From contig NZ_DS999545.1 in assembly GCF_000159015.1 (NCBI RefSeq), positions 248,001 to 312,000 on the forward strand: a stretch of 64,000 bases of DNA. The letters run 5' to 3'. The translations under genes were made by a program, and so were the position numbers. Of this stretch, positions 27,996 through 36,657 are shown piece after piece. Every line of letters begins with the position of its first letter. The stretch's first letter is position 1. The notes beneath the pieces were generated by a model. The model worked only from the letters and a program-made list of their open reading frames with translations, searched no databases and had not been told where the DNA came from. This DNA is from Gleimia coleocanis DSM 15436 (GTDB lineage Bacteria > Actinomycetota > Actinomycetes > Actinomycetales > Actinomycetaceae).

Positions 27996-28931
27996 TTAGC
28001 GTCGAGTCCATTCAGGAGATTCTGGGTACTCCTGGTCTGCGTGCGCATGCTTGCGGGAAGAAACCACCATCACTGGGCAGGTGGATTGCTCAAGTACCGA
28101 CTGTGAGGTAGAGCCTAAAATCAGTCCTTGAATACCGCTACGACCACGATTACCGACTACGATTAGATCCACGGCAGTGGAGAATTCAGTGAGTAGTTCG
28201 GCGGGTGACCCATCCAGCACATGCTGTTTAATTTCCCGAGGGCGTCCTGCAAGTGCCTCCGTAACTGCTTTAGCTAAGCCACTTCTCATCTCTGTCAAGA
28301 GTTGTGAACGGTCTACGGCGGCTAACATCCAAGCAAACATGCCTGCTCCGGTAGAGTACGGTAGTGCAGAAACTGCAGTCAGCTCAGCGTCCCACTGGAT
28401 AGCTTCATCTACGGCGGCTTTTAACGCGTTAGAAGAGACTTCGGAACCATCAGCGCCAACTACAATTCGACGAATGGGCATGAATGGAGAACCTGAAGTG
28501 TGTTCGGGAACTACCACTACAGGGCAGTCAGAATGTACGGGGAGGGAAGCAGAGACCGATCCGAGCAAGCGATCTAAGAAATTGCCTCCCCCACGTGATC
28601 CTACAACAATCATTTTTACTCGGTGGGAGTGTCCCACCATTACTCCCGCGGCATCGCCGATTTCGATGGAGCTAGCGGCTTCTACCTGGTAGGGAGCTAA
28701 ACGTGCTAGACCTTCTTCAACAGCGCGTTCAGCAGTTTCCTTAAGTTTCGTTTCGTTGATGGATATGTAACCGGGTTCTAAGGAAGAAGAAGTGTAGGAT
28801 GCCAGGCCGTAGGTGCAGAGGACGTGAACTTGTGCGCCGTAGTGTTTAGCGTAGGCGCCAGCCCAATCGACAGCATTATAGGACTCTGTGGAACCATCTA
28901 CACCGACTAGAATCGTGGGTTTAGTAGCCAT
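27996..28931 (-). CDS. universal stress protein, tandem UspA domains
   Basis: Cytoplasmic protein of 311 residues with two UspA domains. Each has the ATP-binding pattern: VVGSRGGGNFLDRLLGSVSA in the first and VVGNRGRSGIQGLILGSTSQ in the second; domain starts are ILVGVDGSTESYNAV and IVVGADGSEVSSNAL. ATP-binding tandem Usps in actinobacteria are linked to low oxygen and stationary phase. Monocistronic between two tRNA genes. Contains one dispersed octamer at 28237. Confidence 0.92.
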   Translation of the reverse strand: MATKPTILVGVDGSTESYNAVDWAGAYAKHYGAQVHVLCTYGLASYTSSSLEPGYISINETKLKETAERAVEEGLARLAPYQVEAASSIEIGDAAGVMVGHSHRVKMIVVGSRGGGNFLDRLLGSVSASLPVHSDCPVVVVPEHTSGSPFMPIRRIVVGADGSEVSSNALKAAVDEAIQWDAELTAVSALPYSTGAGMFAWMLAAVDRSQLLTEMRSGLAKAVTEALAGRPREIKQHVLDGSPAELLTEFSTAVDLIVVGNRGRSGIQGLILGSTSQSVLEQSTCPVMVVSSRKHAHADQEYPESPEWTRR

Positions 28932-29003
28932 TTTCGCCTCCTTGCGATAGGGATACTAATATTCTACTAGGATGTGGCGTGGGTCGCATTAATGTGGAAA
29001 AAT

Positions 29004-29062
29004 AACGCGCGAGTTTAAGTTCCCGCGTTTTGCCTGCGCGCGAAATCGAGTTCCCGCGCAGG
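29004..29062. repeat. tandem GAA-N6-TTC hairpins, site 3
   Basis: First unit AACGCGCGAG / TTCCCGCGTT around TTTAAG-type loop; second unit (29033-29062) CCTGCGCGCGAA, loop ATCGAG, TTCCCGCGCAGG with a single C-C mismatch. The core of the first unit recurs almost base for base near 53.80 kb. Confidence 0.75.
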
Positions 29063-29111
29063 GAAATAAAGTAAAGAAAAGTGGCTGTGGGAAACCACAG
29101 CCACAAAAGAG

Positions 29112-29185
<74 letters not shown>

Positions 29186-29225
29186 AAAGATCAGTTACAG
29201 TTTAACACTAGCTTGAACCAGAAGT

Positions 29226-30158
29226 TTAAGACTCCAGTCCCGGAACTAAATGAATCAAAGACGCCTCAGGGCGACAAGCAAACCGAACCGGAGCAAACGG
29301 AGAAGTGCCTAAACCAGCAGAAACATGCGTAACCACAGACCCCAGCGGAGCCTCCCACTTAAATGACCCGGAAGCAAACCGACGCGGCAAATCACAGTTA
29401 GTTACCAACGCCCCATAACCAGGAACAGCCAACTGGCCCCCATGAGTATGCCCAGCCAACACCAAATCTGCCTGCGCATGAGCAAAACGATTCAGCACCC
29501 GCTGATAAGGAGCATGCGTCACACCAAGCCTAAAATCAGCTCCTGCCAGCCACTCAGCAGGGAAATCATCAACCTCAGGCAACCAATCACGCTTAATATG
29601 TGGATCATCCGTCCCCACAATCGCCAAAGAAAGCCCAGAATCAGGTAAAGTTACCGAAGCGCTGCGGTTAATAACATTCACCCAACCGCCCTCGGTAAAC
29701 CAATCCCGTAAATCCTCCCACGGTAAATCAGGCTCAGTCCGATGCGCCGCCGGATTTGAATGCTTCCAAAGATAACTCGCCCAAGACTTCCGCAACGGGG
29801 AATAGTAATCGTTTGAACCAAAAACAAAGGCACCCGGTTTTACAAGCAACGGTTCAAACGCTGCCTCAACCATTTCAGACGCCTCAACGGAACCAAAATT
29901 ATCGCCAGTAGCCACCACGAAGTCGAAATCCAACTCCGCTAGCTCATGGAAATACGCAACCAGCCACTCTTGACCCGGATAAAAATGCGGGTCCGCGACC
30001 TGCAGAATCGTGAAAGAAGACGGTAAACCCGTGACAGCCACAGTGTACTCGCGTAAAACTGGCCAACGACGCTCAAACTGCGTCCAAGCCAACCCGGCAC
30101 CCGCCAGTAGACCCAGTCCCGCAACCGCAGGAACGAGCTTAGTTCCGCTTCTTGTCAT
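29226..30158 (-). CDS. membrane-anchored metallophosphoesterase
   Basis: Calcineurin-like phosphoesterase of about 310 residues. A single N-terminal helix (LVPAVAGLGLLAGAGLAW) anchors it, followed by the metal-site motifs LQVADPHFYPG (usual D-x-H), VATGDNFGS (GDN), GSNDYY (the usual GNHD is altered to GSND), GVTHAP and LAGHTHGGQL (GHTH). ATG at 30158 overlaps the PBP stop by 20 bases, so the two are coupled. M. tuberculosis Rv3683 lies in the same place after ponA2. Substrate unknown. Confidence 0.88.
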   Translation of the reverse strand: MTRSGTKLVPAVAGLGLLAGAGLAWTQFERRWPVLREYTVAVTGLPSSFTILQVADPHFYPGQEWLVAYFHELAELDFDFVVATGDNFGSVEASEMVEAAFEPLLVKPGAFVFGSNDYYSPLRKSWASYLWKHSNPAAHRTEPDLPWEDLRDWFTEGGWVNVINRSASVTLPDSGLSLAIVGTDDPHIKRDWLPEVDDFPAEWLAGADFRLGVTHAPYQRVLNRFAHAQADLVLAGHTHGGQLAVPGYGALVTNCDLPRRFASGSFKWEAPLGSVVTHVSAGLGTSPFAPVRFACRPEASLIHLVPGLES

Positions 30159-32280
30159 CCTTCTTTGCGTCCTTCTTGTCATCCTTCTTTGCAGGTGGTG
30201 CTGGAGGAGTACCCAGGTCGCCATACTGGAAGTCTTGAACTTCTACGCCCTCATGCGCCCCCAGCATGAACTGACGCCACATTGGAGCAGTCACATTAAT
30301 ACCATACGCAGGATTATAAGTAACCCCACCCAAAGTAACACCATTCAAAGACCGCGAAGACTCAACTGAACGACCTACCCAAGCGGCAGTTACCAGCTGC
30401 GGCGTGCCACCCAGTACCCACAGGTTAGCGTTATCTTCACCGGTACCAGTCTTTGCCACAATCGGGCGGCCAATCTGCACAGAAGAATATGAGTACTGGC
30501 TAGCAGAACGAGCCAAAACCGTCGTAACCTTCTTAGCGGCAACCGGGTCAGTGCCCTGACGGCAAGAAGGCTCAAACTTAGCTACCGGATTTCCATCACG
30601 GTCCAAAACCTCAGTAATAGCCATAGGATCACAAACAATACCCGCATTAGCGAAAGCACCGTAAGCAGTGGACATCTGCAGTGGGGTAGCAACCGTGTTA
30701 ATGATATTTGCAGGGAGTGGGTCATTTGCGGAACCATCCTGCTTAGTAATGCCCAGATCCTTCATGCCGTTCATGATGTCGCACAAGTCCAGGTGAGTTG
30801 CCATTTGGGCGAAGGAACGGTTAACAGAGTTATTGGTAGCCCCGATAGCATCGAAAGAACCTGGTTTATTACCAGCTTCGCCGACCTTCCAGACCTCGCC
30901 ACCCAACTGTTGTCCACAAGCCTTGAACTCATCGAAACGGAAAGTATCAGAGTGATTACCAGTGCGTTCCCAAGCGGTATGTCCCTTGCGGAAGAACTCT
31001 AAAAGAGTGAAAGGCTTCAAAGTAGACGCTGCTACGAAACCATTTTGACCGCCGTGTACCTTACCAACGGTAAAAGAGTTAAATGTAGCACCTGGGTTAG
31101 TGTCATTCGGAGCTTCATAAATGGTGTTCTGAGCCATAGCGCGAATATGCCCATTACGAGGGTCAGTCGCCACCAACGCAGAATTTAGTCCATCAGGAGC
31201 ATTTACAGGTACGCGGTCAATGGCCGCCTGGTAAGCAAGTGCTTCTAAACGGGAATCCAACGTTGTCTTAATGGTGTAACCGCCGCGCTGCAGGTTGCGG
31301 CGACGCTCGTCAACTGTCTTACCCAGCTGGTCTGAACGCAACAGGTCTGCAATCACGTAGTCACAGAAGTAAGCGGAAGCACCTGCGCCTGCGCAACCCT
31401 GTGGGTGCAGGTTGGGCTTCAACATATCAGGAACTGGTACTGCAATCGCTGCGTCGAACTCTTCCTGGCTAATCTTCTTCTGGCGCAACATTTCGTTTAG
31501 TACGATATCGCGGCGTTCTTGTGCCGCTTCAGGGTGCTGCAACGGATCATACTCAACCGGAGACTTTACTAAACCAGCCAGCAGAGCAGCTTCACCAACG
31601 GAAAGTTCCTTCGCGGAATGAGAGAAATAGCGTTGCGCTGAGGCTTCCGCCCCATAGACGTTTGGGCCGAAAGGAGAAATATTCAGGTAGCCCGCCAAAA
31701 TTTGCTGCTTTGACATTTTCTGTTCCAAAGCTAACGCGTAACGAACTTCCTTAAGCTTACGGGTCACTGTCTGTTCGGTAGCAGCGTCAATGGCTACCTG
31801 GTCGCCACTTTGCAGACCATTTTCAAGTAGCGTGTTTTTAACAAACTGCTGGGTGAGGGTAGAAGCACCCTGGGTTGACTGATCTTGGAGGTTATTCACC
31901 AGTGCACGCGCCATACCTTCAGGGTCAATTCCCTTGTGGTCGAAGAAACGCTTATCTTCAATTGCCACAATGGCTTTCTGGAGGTTTTCAGAAATGTCTT
32001 CCAGAGGCACCACGATACGGTTTTCAGCGTAGAAAGAAGCAATCACTTTACCGTCTGCGGAAAGGAGAGTGGATTTTTCTGAGGGCGGCAGTACATCGAA
32101 TTCTGCTGGCAAACTGTCAAAAACCTTTGGAGCGCTAGTGGCGGTAATACCGGCGACGGTAGCGGCGGGGGCGACGATGCCTGCAGTTACGAAGCCAGCT
32201 AAAACAGAGGTGGTTACGAATGCGCTGAGCAGGGTAACGTACTGCTTCTTCTGAACCTGACGGTGCTTAGATTTAGACAT
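30139..32280 (-). CDS. class A penicillin-binding protein (PonA-like)
   Basis: Bifunctional peptidoglycan synthase of 713 residues. One N-terminal membrane helix (about 17-45), a glycosyltransferase 51 domain with IEDKRFFDHKG, TQGASTLTQQFVKN and RKLKEVRYALALE, and a transpeptidase domain with SxxK (ASTLKPF), S-x-N (NNSVNRSF) and KTGTG. The tail is a short Lys/Asp repeat. Its place between whiB and a metallophosphoesterase matches M. tuberculosis ponA2, although no PASTA domain is visible. Contains a TGAGGGCGG variant of the dispersed motif near 32077. Confidence 0.95.
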   Translation of the reverse strand: MSKSKHRQVQKKQYVTLLSAFVTTSVLAGFVTAGIVAPAATVAGITATSAPKVFDSLPAEFDVLPPSEKSTLLSADGKVIASFYAENRIVVPLEDISENLQKAIVAIEDKRFFDHKGIDPEGMARALVNNLQDQSTQGASTLTQQFVKNTLLENGLQSGDQVAIDAATEQTVTRKLKEVRYALALEQKMSKQQILAGYLNISPFGPNVYGAEASAQRYFSHSAKELSVGEAALLAGLVKSPVEYDPLQHPEAAQERRDIVLNEMLRQKKISQEEFDAAIAVPVPDMLKPNLHPQGCAGAGASAYFCDYVIADLLRSDQLGKTVDERRRNLQRGGYTIKTTLDSRLEALAYQAAIDRVPVNAPDGLNSALVATDPRNGHIRAMAQNTIYEAPNDTNPGATFNSFTVGKVHGGQNGFVAASTLKPFTLLEFFRKGHTAWERTGNHSDTFRFDEFKACGQQLGGEVWKVGEAGNKPGSFDAIGATNNSVNRSFAQMATHLDLCDIMNGMKDLGITKQDGSANDPLPANIINTVATPLQMSTAYGAFANAGIVCDPMAITEVLDRDGNPVAKFEPSCRQGTDPVAAKKVTTVLARSASQYSYSSVQIGRPIVAKTGTGEDNANLWVLGGTPQLVTAAWVGRSVESSRSLNGVTLGGVTYNPAYGINVTAPMWRQFMLGAHEGVEVQDFQYGDLGTPPAPPAKKDDKKDAKKDDKKRN

Positions 32281-32392
32281 ACTACTAGGTTACTGGTTTT
32301 CGTACTTAAACGCCCAGAAAGACGTCATGAAATTTGAATTTGTATATCACTTGGCGAAAGTGGAAACCGGTAAATTGGCTTTTTGCTTCGCT

Positions 32393-32408
32393 TGTGTGTA
32401 TCGTCACA
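32393..32408. promoter_or_regulatory. possible GlxR/Crp binding site upstream of whiB
   Basis: TGTGTGTATCGTCACA fits the TGTGA-N6-TCACA pattern in nine of ten outer positions. It lies 40-60 bases before the WhiB gene, 110 bases before the PBP gene, and 0.75 kb from the crp-family gene itself. A match to a short degenerate site is suggestive only. Confidence 0.45.
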
Positions 32409-32450
32409 TATAGAGCATTTAATTCTTAGCTAGTTAACAATGGGGTGAAC

Positions 32451-32792
32451 ATGAGCTACACGAATGCAGATTCTGACCAGAGCTGGGCTGCTCGCGCACT
32501 ATGCGCAACTGATACGCCAGATGCTTTATTCGTTCAGGGAGCTGAACAACGTCAAGTCCGAGCACGTTGCATGAGTTGCGAAGTACGTTTGGAATGTTTA
32601 GCAGATGCACTACAGTCTGAAGTTAAATTCGGTGTCTGGGGTGGTTTAACTGAACGTGAACGTCGTGCGATGTTACGACACTACACAGACGTCACTAACT
32701 GGTGGAAGTGGCTGACTACTTCAGAAGACCCACTGGCTTTAGAAATTCGTGAACCTCGTGTCCCACATGTGCTTTCAAAAGTACGTGGCTAA
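32451..32792 (+). CDS. WhiB-family iron-sulfur regulator (WhiB4-like by context)
   Basis: Small 4Fe-4S transcription factor of about 113 residues. Four cysteines are arranged as expected: one near residue 18 (ARALCA), then CMSCEVRLEC at about 41-50, followed by the turn GVWGGLTERERR and a basic tail. The ATG at 32451 sits after GGGG; GTG 32445 is an alternative. Position next to ponA-like, DUF4177, crp and nth genes copies the M. tuberculosis whiB4 locus. Confidence 0.9.
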   Translation: MSYTNADSDQSWAARALCATDTPDALFVQGAEQRQVRARCMSCEVRLECLADALQSEVKFGVWGGLTERERRAMLRHYTDVTNWWKWLTTSEDPLALEIREPRVPHVLSKVRG

Positions 32793-32815
32793 CTAATCTG
32801 GTTTAAACTGTAGCT

Positions 32816-32974
32816 ATGCAAAAATGGGAATACGCAACGGTACCGCTACTGGTACATGTAACTAAAGCAATCCTCGATCAGTGGGGACAAGACGGTTGGG
32901 AACTGGTGCAGGTAGTGCCATCTCCAACTAATCCAGATAACCTCGTAGCTTACATGAAGCGTCCAATCGCCTGA
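32816..32974 (+). CDS. DUF4177 small protein
   Basis: Short gene of 52 codons that simple length cut-offs miss. The product (MQKWEYATVPLLVHVTKAIL, then DQWGQDGWELVQVVPSPTNP and a KRP end) matches the DUF4177 pattern of WEY at the start and GWELVxV in the middle; its mycobacterial counterpart is Rv3678A in the same neighbourhood. It starts 23 bases after the WhiB gene. Function is unknown. Confidence 0.88.
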   Translation: MQKWEYATVPLLVHVTKAILDQWGQDGWELVQVVPSPTNPDNLVAYMKRPIA

Positions 32975-32993
32975 GTGTAAGAACCTACTTCAC

Positions 32994-33081
32994 AAAAACT
33001 CATATGGGAACTTGTGATCGCATATGAGTTTTTGTTTTCTTCGGTTAGAAACTCATATGGGAACTCGAGTTCGCATATGAG
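32994..33081. repeat. tandem GAA-N6-TTC hairpins, site 4
   Basis: Unit one: AAAAACTCATATGGGAA, loop CTTGTG, ATCGCATATGAGTTTTT (15 of 17 pair). Unit two: CTCATATGGGAA, loop CTCGAG, TTCGCATATGAG with one G-G mismatch. The arms share ACTCATATG with the hairpins near 10.0 kb. The pair lies between the convergent DUF4177 and crp genes and may also terminate transcription. Confidence 0.78.
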
Positions 33082-33143
33082 AATTGCCCGAGGGTGGATC
33101 CTAACTGTAACAGTTAAAATCCGCCCTCGGGAAAATCAGAAAA

Positions 33144-33833
33144 TCAGCGAGCGCGACGAGCCAAACGCTCAATATCAATCAAGGTAACTGCGCGACCCTC
33201 TAGCTGAATCCAGCCACGGGAAACGAAGTCAGCCAAAGACTTGTTCACGGTTTCGCGAGAAGCACCCACCAGCTGAGCCAGCTCTTCCTGAGTCAAGTCG
33301 TGAGGAACGTGCACGCCGTTCTCAGTGTTAGAGCCGAAGCGTTCTGCCAAATCCAGCAGTGCCTTTGCCACGCGACCTGGAACGTCAGAGAATACCAAGT
33401 CAGCCAAAGACTCATTGGTGCGACGCAGACGACGAGCCAAAGCGCGCAACATGTGCTTGCTCATGGATGGGTTGTTGTAAAGAGTAGTAACCAGGTCAGC
33501 GTGGTCCAAGTGCAGCAGAGTTACAGGGGAAACTGCAGTAGCAGTGGTGGAACGTGGGCCTGGATCAAAGAGAGTTAGTTCACCAATAATTTCGCCTGGG
33601 CCAAGAACTGCCAGCAAGTTTTCGCGACCGTCGATGGAAGTGTGGCCCAGCTTAACCTTGCCTTCAGTGATGATGTACAGACGAGTGCCTGGGTCGCCTT
33701 CTTCGAAGAGAACTTCGCCACGGCGTAAGGTGCTCTGACCCATCTTGGAGTGGAGCGATTCTTGCTGTTCCTCATCAAGTCCTTCAAACAGAGGAACTTG
33801 GCTGATGTAGTTGCCTTCCACGGTATCCTTCAA
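33144..33833 (-). CDS. Crp/Fnr-family global regulator (GlxR/Crp-like)
   Basis: cAMP-type regulator of 229 residues. The cyclic-nucleotide domain includes LRRGEVLFEEGDPGTRLYII and the phosphate-binding cassette PGEIIGELTLFDPGPRSTTA; the C-terminal helix-turn-helix is LTQEELAQLVGASRETVNKSL. No cysteines form an Fnr-type cluster. Upstream of nth and downstream of WhiB/DUF4177, as in M. tuberculosis Rv3676. Orthologues (GlxR) control hundreds of carbon and respiration genes. Confidence 0.92.
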   Translation of the reverse strand: MKDTVEGNYISQVPLFEGLDEEQQESLHSKMGQSTLRRGEVLFEEGDPGTRLYIITEGKVKLGHTSIDGRENLLAVLGPGEIIGELTLFDPGPRSTTATAVSPVTLLHLDHADLVTTLYNNPSMSKHMLRALARRLRRTNESLADLVFSDVPGRVAKALLDLAERFGSNTENGVHVPHDLTQEELAQLVGASRETVNKSLADFVSRGWIQLEGRAVTLIDIERLARRAR

Positions 33834-34055
33834 TCTTTAATACGGACAGATAAATCTTACAGGGCAGCAAATTCACGTGCGGAATCACTGCCGATACAGA
33901 ATACACTGTTCACAATACTTGTGATGCCACTCACCAGCTTAGCTAATTTTTCGTCAAAATTACGCATTCTCACGCATATTTGTTAAAAATAAGCTAGATT
34001 TTGTCGGTAATTGGACAAAGTTGGCATACCGAGATGGGTGAAGGAAAAGGTACAC

Positions 34056-34691
34056 ATGGACGGTGAAACAGCACCAGAGGTTGTAGAAGTCTTGGCGCAA
34101 ACCTACCCAAATGCCAAATGTGCCTTGGATTATCGCAACCCCTTCGAACTTTTAGTAGCTACGGTTTTAAGCGCGCAGACCACTGACGTGCGGGTTAACA
34201 CGGTGACACCCCAGCTGTTTGCAAAATATCCTACTCCCTTTGAGATGGCTAACGCAGACCACGCAGATTTAGCCTCTATTACGCGCGTCTTAGGTTTCCA
34301 AAATAAACGCGCCACCCAGTTGCAAGAGCTTTCTCAAGCCCTGGTGGCAGAGTACGCCGGAGAAGTCCCTGCAAATAGAGAAGCCTTGCAGAAACTGCCA
34401 GGAGTCGGGCGGAAAACTGCGCACGTAGTACTGGGGAACGCTTTTGGAATCCCCGCGATTACAGTGGATACCCACGTAGGGCGAGTAACTACCCGCCTAG
34501 GGTGGAGCCAGGCAAAAACACCGTTAGCGATTGAAAAAGACATTGCGAAGCTGCTACCTGGATATGACTGGACCCTGCTATGTCACCGGCTGATTGAGCA
34601 TGGGCGCGCTATTTGTGATGCGCGCAAACCCCTTTGCGGACAGTGCCCGTTACAGCAACTATGCCCAGCGAGCGCGGATTATTTGGCTTAG
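34056..34691 (+). CDS. nth: endonuclease III
   Basis: Base-excision repair glycosylase/lyase for oxidised pyrimidines. 211 residues from the ATG at 34056, preceded by AAGGAAAAGG; an open frame from 34011 adds 15 residues. Helix-hairpin-helix LQKLPGVGRKTAHVVLGNAF with the catalytic Lys, Asp in ITVDTHVGRV, and the 4Fe-4S loop C-x6-C-x2-C-x5-C (CDARKPLCGQCPLQQLC) at the end. Its last 33 bases overlap the convergent alpha/beta hydrolase gene. Confidence 0.95.
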   Translation: MDGETAPEVVEVLAQTYPNAKCALDYRNPFELLVATVLSAQTTDVRVNTVTPQLFAKYPTPFEMANADHADLASITRVLGFQNKRATQLQELSQALVAEYAGEVPANREALQKLPGVGRKTAHVVLGNAFGIPAITVDTHVGRVTTRLGWSQAKTPLAIEKDIAKLLPGYDWTLLCHRLIEHGRAICDARKPLCGQCPLQQLCPASADYLA

Positions 34692-35336
34692 CTCCAGCTC
34701 AGTTGACAGAGGATTTTCTTTCCCGAGGGCGTGCTTTACAACCTCTTTTTCGGCAAGAAGGGCTTTAGCAGTCCAACCAGCACGTTTCCACGCGAAAACG
34801 CGATTGAAAGCATACTCGTAAGCGGCAGTAGGGAACTTGGGCTTACGTAGTTGTTGAATGACAAAACGCCTTGGGAAATCTGAGGTAAATAGTAAAGTAT
34901 CGGCAACTAAATCCGGATAGTAATACTTAACTACCGCAGCGTAAACAGCCCCCATGCCCACACCCACTAGGTTTATCTGAGAATAGCCTAAAGAATAGGC
35001 GAGAGCTCGTATGTCGGAAGCTAAAAGCTGAGCGGTTGGGCGGGACGCAGATAAATCAGTATTGCCGAATCCCCGCGCATCTAATGCATAAACCGGAGCA
35101 CTGAAATCAGTTAGCAAGGGGAGCAGAGACTGCCACTGTAACCAAGTGTTAGCGAAGTCGTGGAGGAAGAAAACTGGTGGCTGCGTGCCAGTAAGTAGCG
35201 GTTGCTGTAAACAGACTACGTGGAAGTTTAAACCACCCGCGTAAACGGTCTCATGCGTCCAAGGACCAGTGGGTAACAACAACGACCGACCATCTGTATT
35301 AGAAATGGTCGGCCGTTTAGAAAAGCTAGAAAACAT
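34659..35336 (-). CDS. alpha/beta-hydrolase-fold protein lacking the nucleophile
   Basis: Protein of 225 residues with the alpha/beta hydrolase beginning (VFFLHDFANTWLQWQSLLP, ALDARGFGNTD). The nucleophile elbow, normally G-x-S-x-G, reads GVGMG, so the catalytic Ser/Asp is replaced by Gly. It is also some 50-70 residues short at the C-terminal end, and no catalytic His context is visible. Probably a non-enzymatic relative or a decayed gene with an intact frame. Convergent overlap with nth; 7 bases from the next gene upstream, so co-transcribed with it. Confidence 0.75.
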   Translation of the reverse strand: MFSSFSKRPTISNTDGRSLLLPTGPWTHETVYAGGLNFHVVCLQQPLLTGTQPPVFFLHDFANTWLQWQSLLPLLTDFSAPVYALDARGFGNTDLSASRPTAQLLASDIRALAYSLGYSQINLVGVGMGAVYAAVVKYYYPDLVADTLLFTSDFPRRFVIQQLRKPKFPTAAYEYAFNRVFAWKRAGWTAKALLAEKEVVKHALGKENPLSTELELSQIIRARWA

Positions 35337-35343
35337 CTAGAAA

Positions 35344-36540
35344 CTACTTACGACGACGCTTCTTGATGGTTTCTGGAGAGTAGCGTTCAATCTGAGCGCG
35401 AATTTCTTGTTCGCGACGGCCATCACGGCGAGCCAGAATCGCAATGATACCCATGACGAAGAGGAATAGACCCGCAATGAAGATTGCGCCGGTGTAACCA
35501 GTCCAGTTCAAGTGGTGGGCAAGGTTAGCGCCAAAATCATTCCAGGAAGTCAACCAGTCAATGGCAGGCTGCAAGATTTCCTTAGTTAAACCTGGAACCA
35601 ACAGGAAAGGCGCGCCTACAACCATGACGGCTAAACCTGAGAACAGAGCGCCCAGAGAAGAACGCACCAGGAAGGACAGCAGAACAACTGCGATCAGTGC
35701 GCCGGCAGTGAACTCGATGCAGGCTGCGTAGTTGAGCTGGCCAGTTTTGAATGGGCTATTATCCGCCAAAGTGAAACGAGCTGCCGCGTCAGAAATCAAG
35801 TACCAAGCTACCGGAGCGCCCAACAGGGTCATGAAGAAAGACCAAACGCGAGCGGAAACACGGGAAGGAAGTACCAGAGGGACAGAAGTATCACCCAGGA
35901 TTAGTTCCGTAGTGTTTTCAGAAACTGGGAGGTCTTCTTCGCGTGGTTTCCAAGCGGAAACAGCTTCTTCTGCTTCAACCTGAGCGCGTTCCAACAGTGC
36001 CTTACGAGTCACTGCGGTGGTTTCTACATCCACTGCTTCCTCAGCGGTGGCTACTTCAACTTCAGTTACTTCCAAGTCAGCCAGAACTGGATCCAGTTCC
36101 TGAACTGGCTCAGCCGGGGTTTCAGCCTCACCTTCAGAAAGCTGTGCAAAATCGAAAGAACGACGAGTAGGTTCAGACTCCGGCATTTCACGCATAAACA
36201 ATGGGTCGCGTGGCACATCAGCTTCTGGGGTTTCTTGAGCTGGTAGGAAGATATCAGCTTCGGAAACAGCGTCTTCAGCGACTGGTTCGGAGGTGAGCTC
36301 TGCGTCCACGTCGGATACGGCTGGGGATTCAGGCAGAATTTCGGGTTCTGCAGGGATAATCTGGGACTCTACAGGTAGGCTCAAATCAGTAGGAAGCTCA
36401 AAGGTTTCCCCGGTAGCTTCTGCTGCAGGTGGCAGCAGATCTGTTTGTTCAGGGGTTGCTTCAACTTCGCCTAAATCCCAGTTCGCTGCCTGGGCTTCTG
36501 GGGTAGGTTCTAAAATCTCATCCTTATTTTGTTCCGACAT
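35344..36540 (-). CDS. membrane protein with long acidic N-terminal region
   Basis: Unrecognised actinobacterial-type protein of 398 residues. The first ~215 are acidic and low in complexity, full of Glu, Pro and Ala (for example EPTPEAQAANWDLGEVEATP), and likely disordered in the cytoplasm. Four hydrophobic helices follow (starting WSFFMTLLGAPVAWYLI and ending AIFIAGLFLFVMGIIAILA), with a basic end (KKRRRK). Good ribosome site (GGAGG) before the ATG. Forms a unit with the hydrolase-fold gene downstream. No function is proposed. Confidence 0.75.
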   Translation of the reverse strand: MSEQNKDEILEPTPEAQAANWDLGEVEATPEQTDLLPPAAEATGETFELPTDLSLPVESQIIPAEPEILPESPAVSDVDAELTSEPVAEDAVSEADIFLPAQETPEADVPRDPLFMREMPESEPTRRSFDFAQLSEGEAETPAEPVQELDPVLADLEVTEVEVATAEEAVDVETTAVTRKALLERAQVEAEEAVSAWKPREEDLPVSENTTELILGDTSVPLVLPSRVSARVWSFFMTLLGAPVAWYLISDAAARFTLADNSPFKTGQLNYAACIEFTAGALIAVVLLSFLVRSSLGALFSGLAVMVVGAPFLLVPGLTKEILQPAIDWLTSWNDFGANLAHHLNWTGYTGAIFIAGLFLFVMGIIAILARRDGRREQEIRAQIERYSPETIKKRRRK

Positions 36541-36657
36541 GGAAACCTCCTTTTATAGCTAATACTAAAGTTAGTCAAAAACCTGCAAAATTCCATGCAG
36601 GCGTGCCGAATGAAAACAGATTATGACGTGGGTTAGCCCACTCTTTACGGGGAAAAG

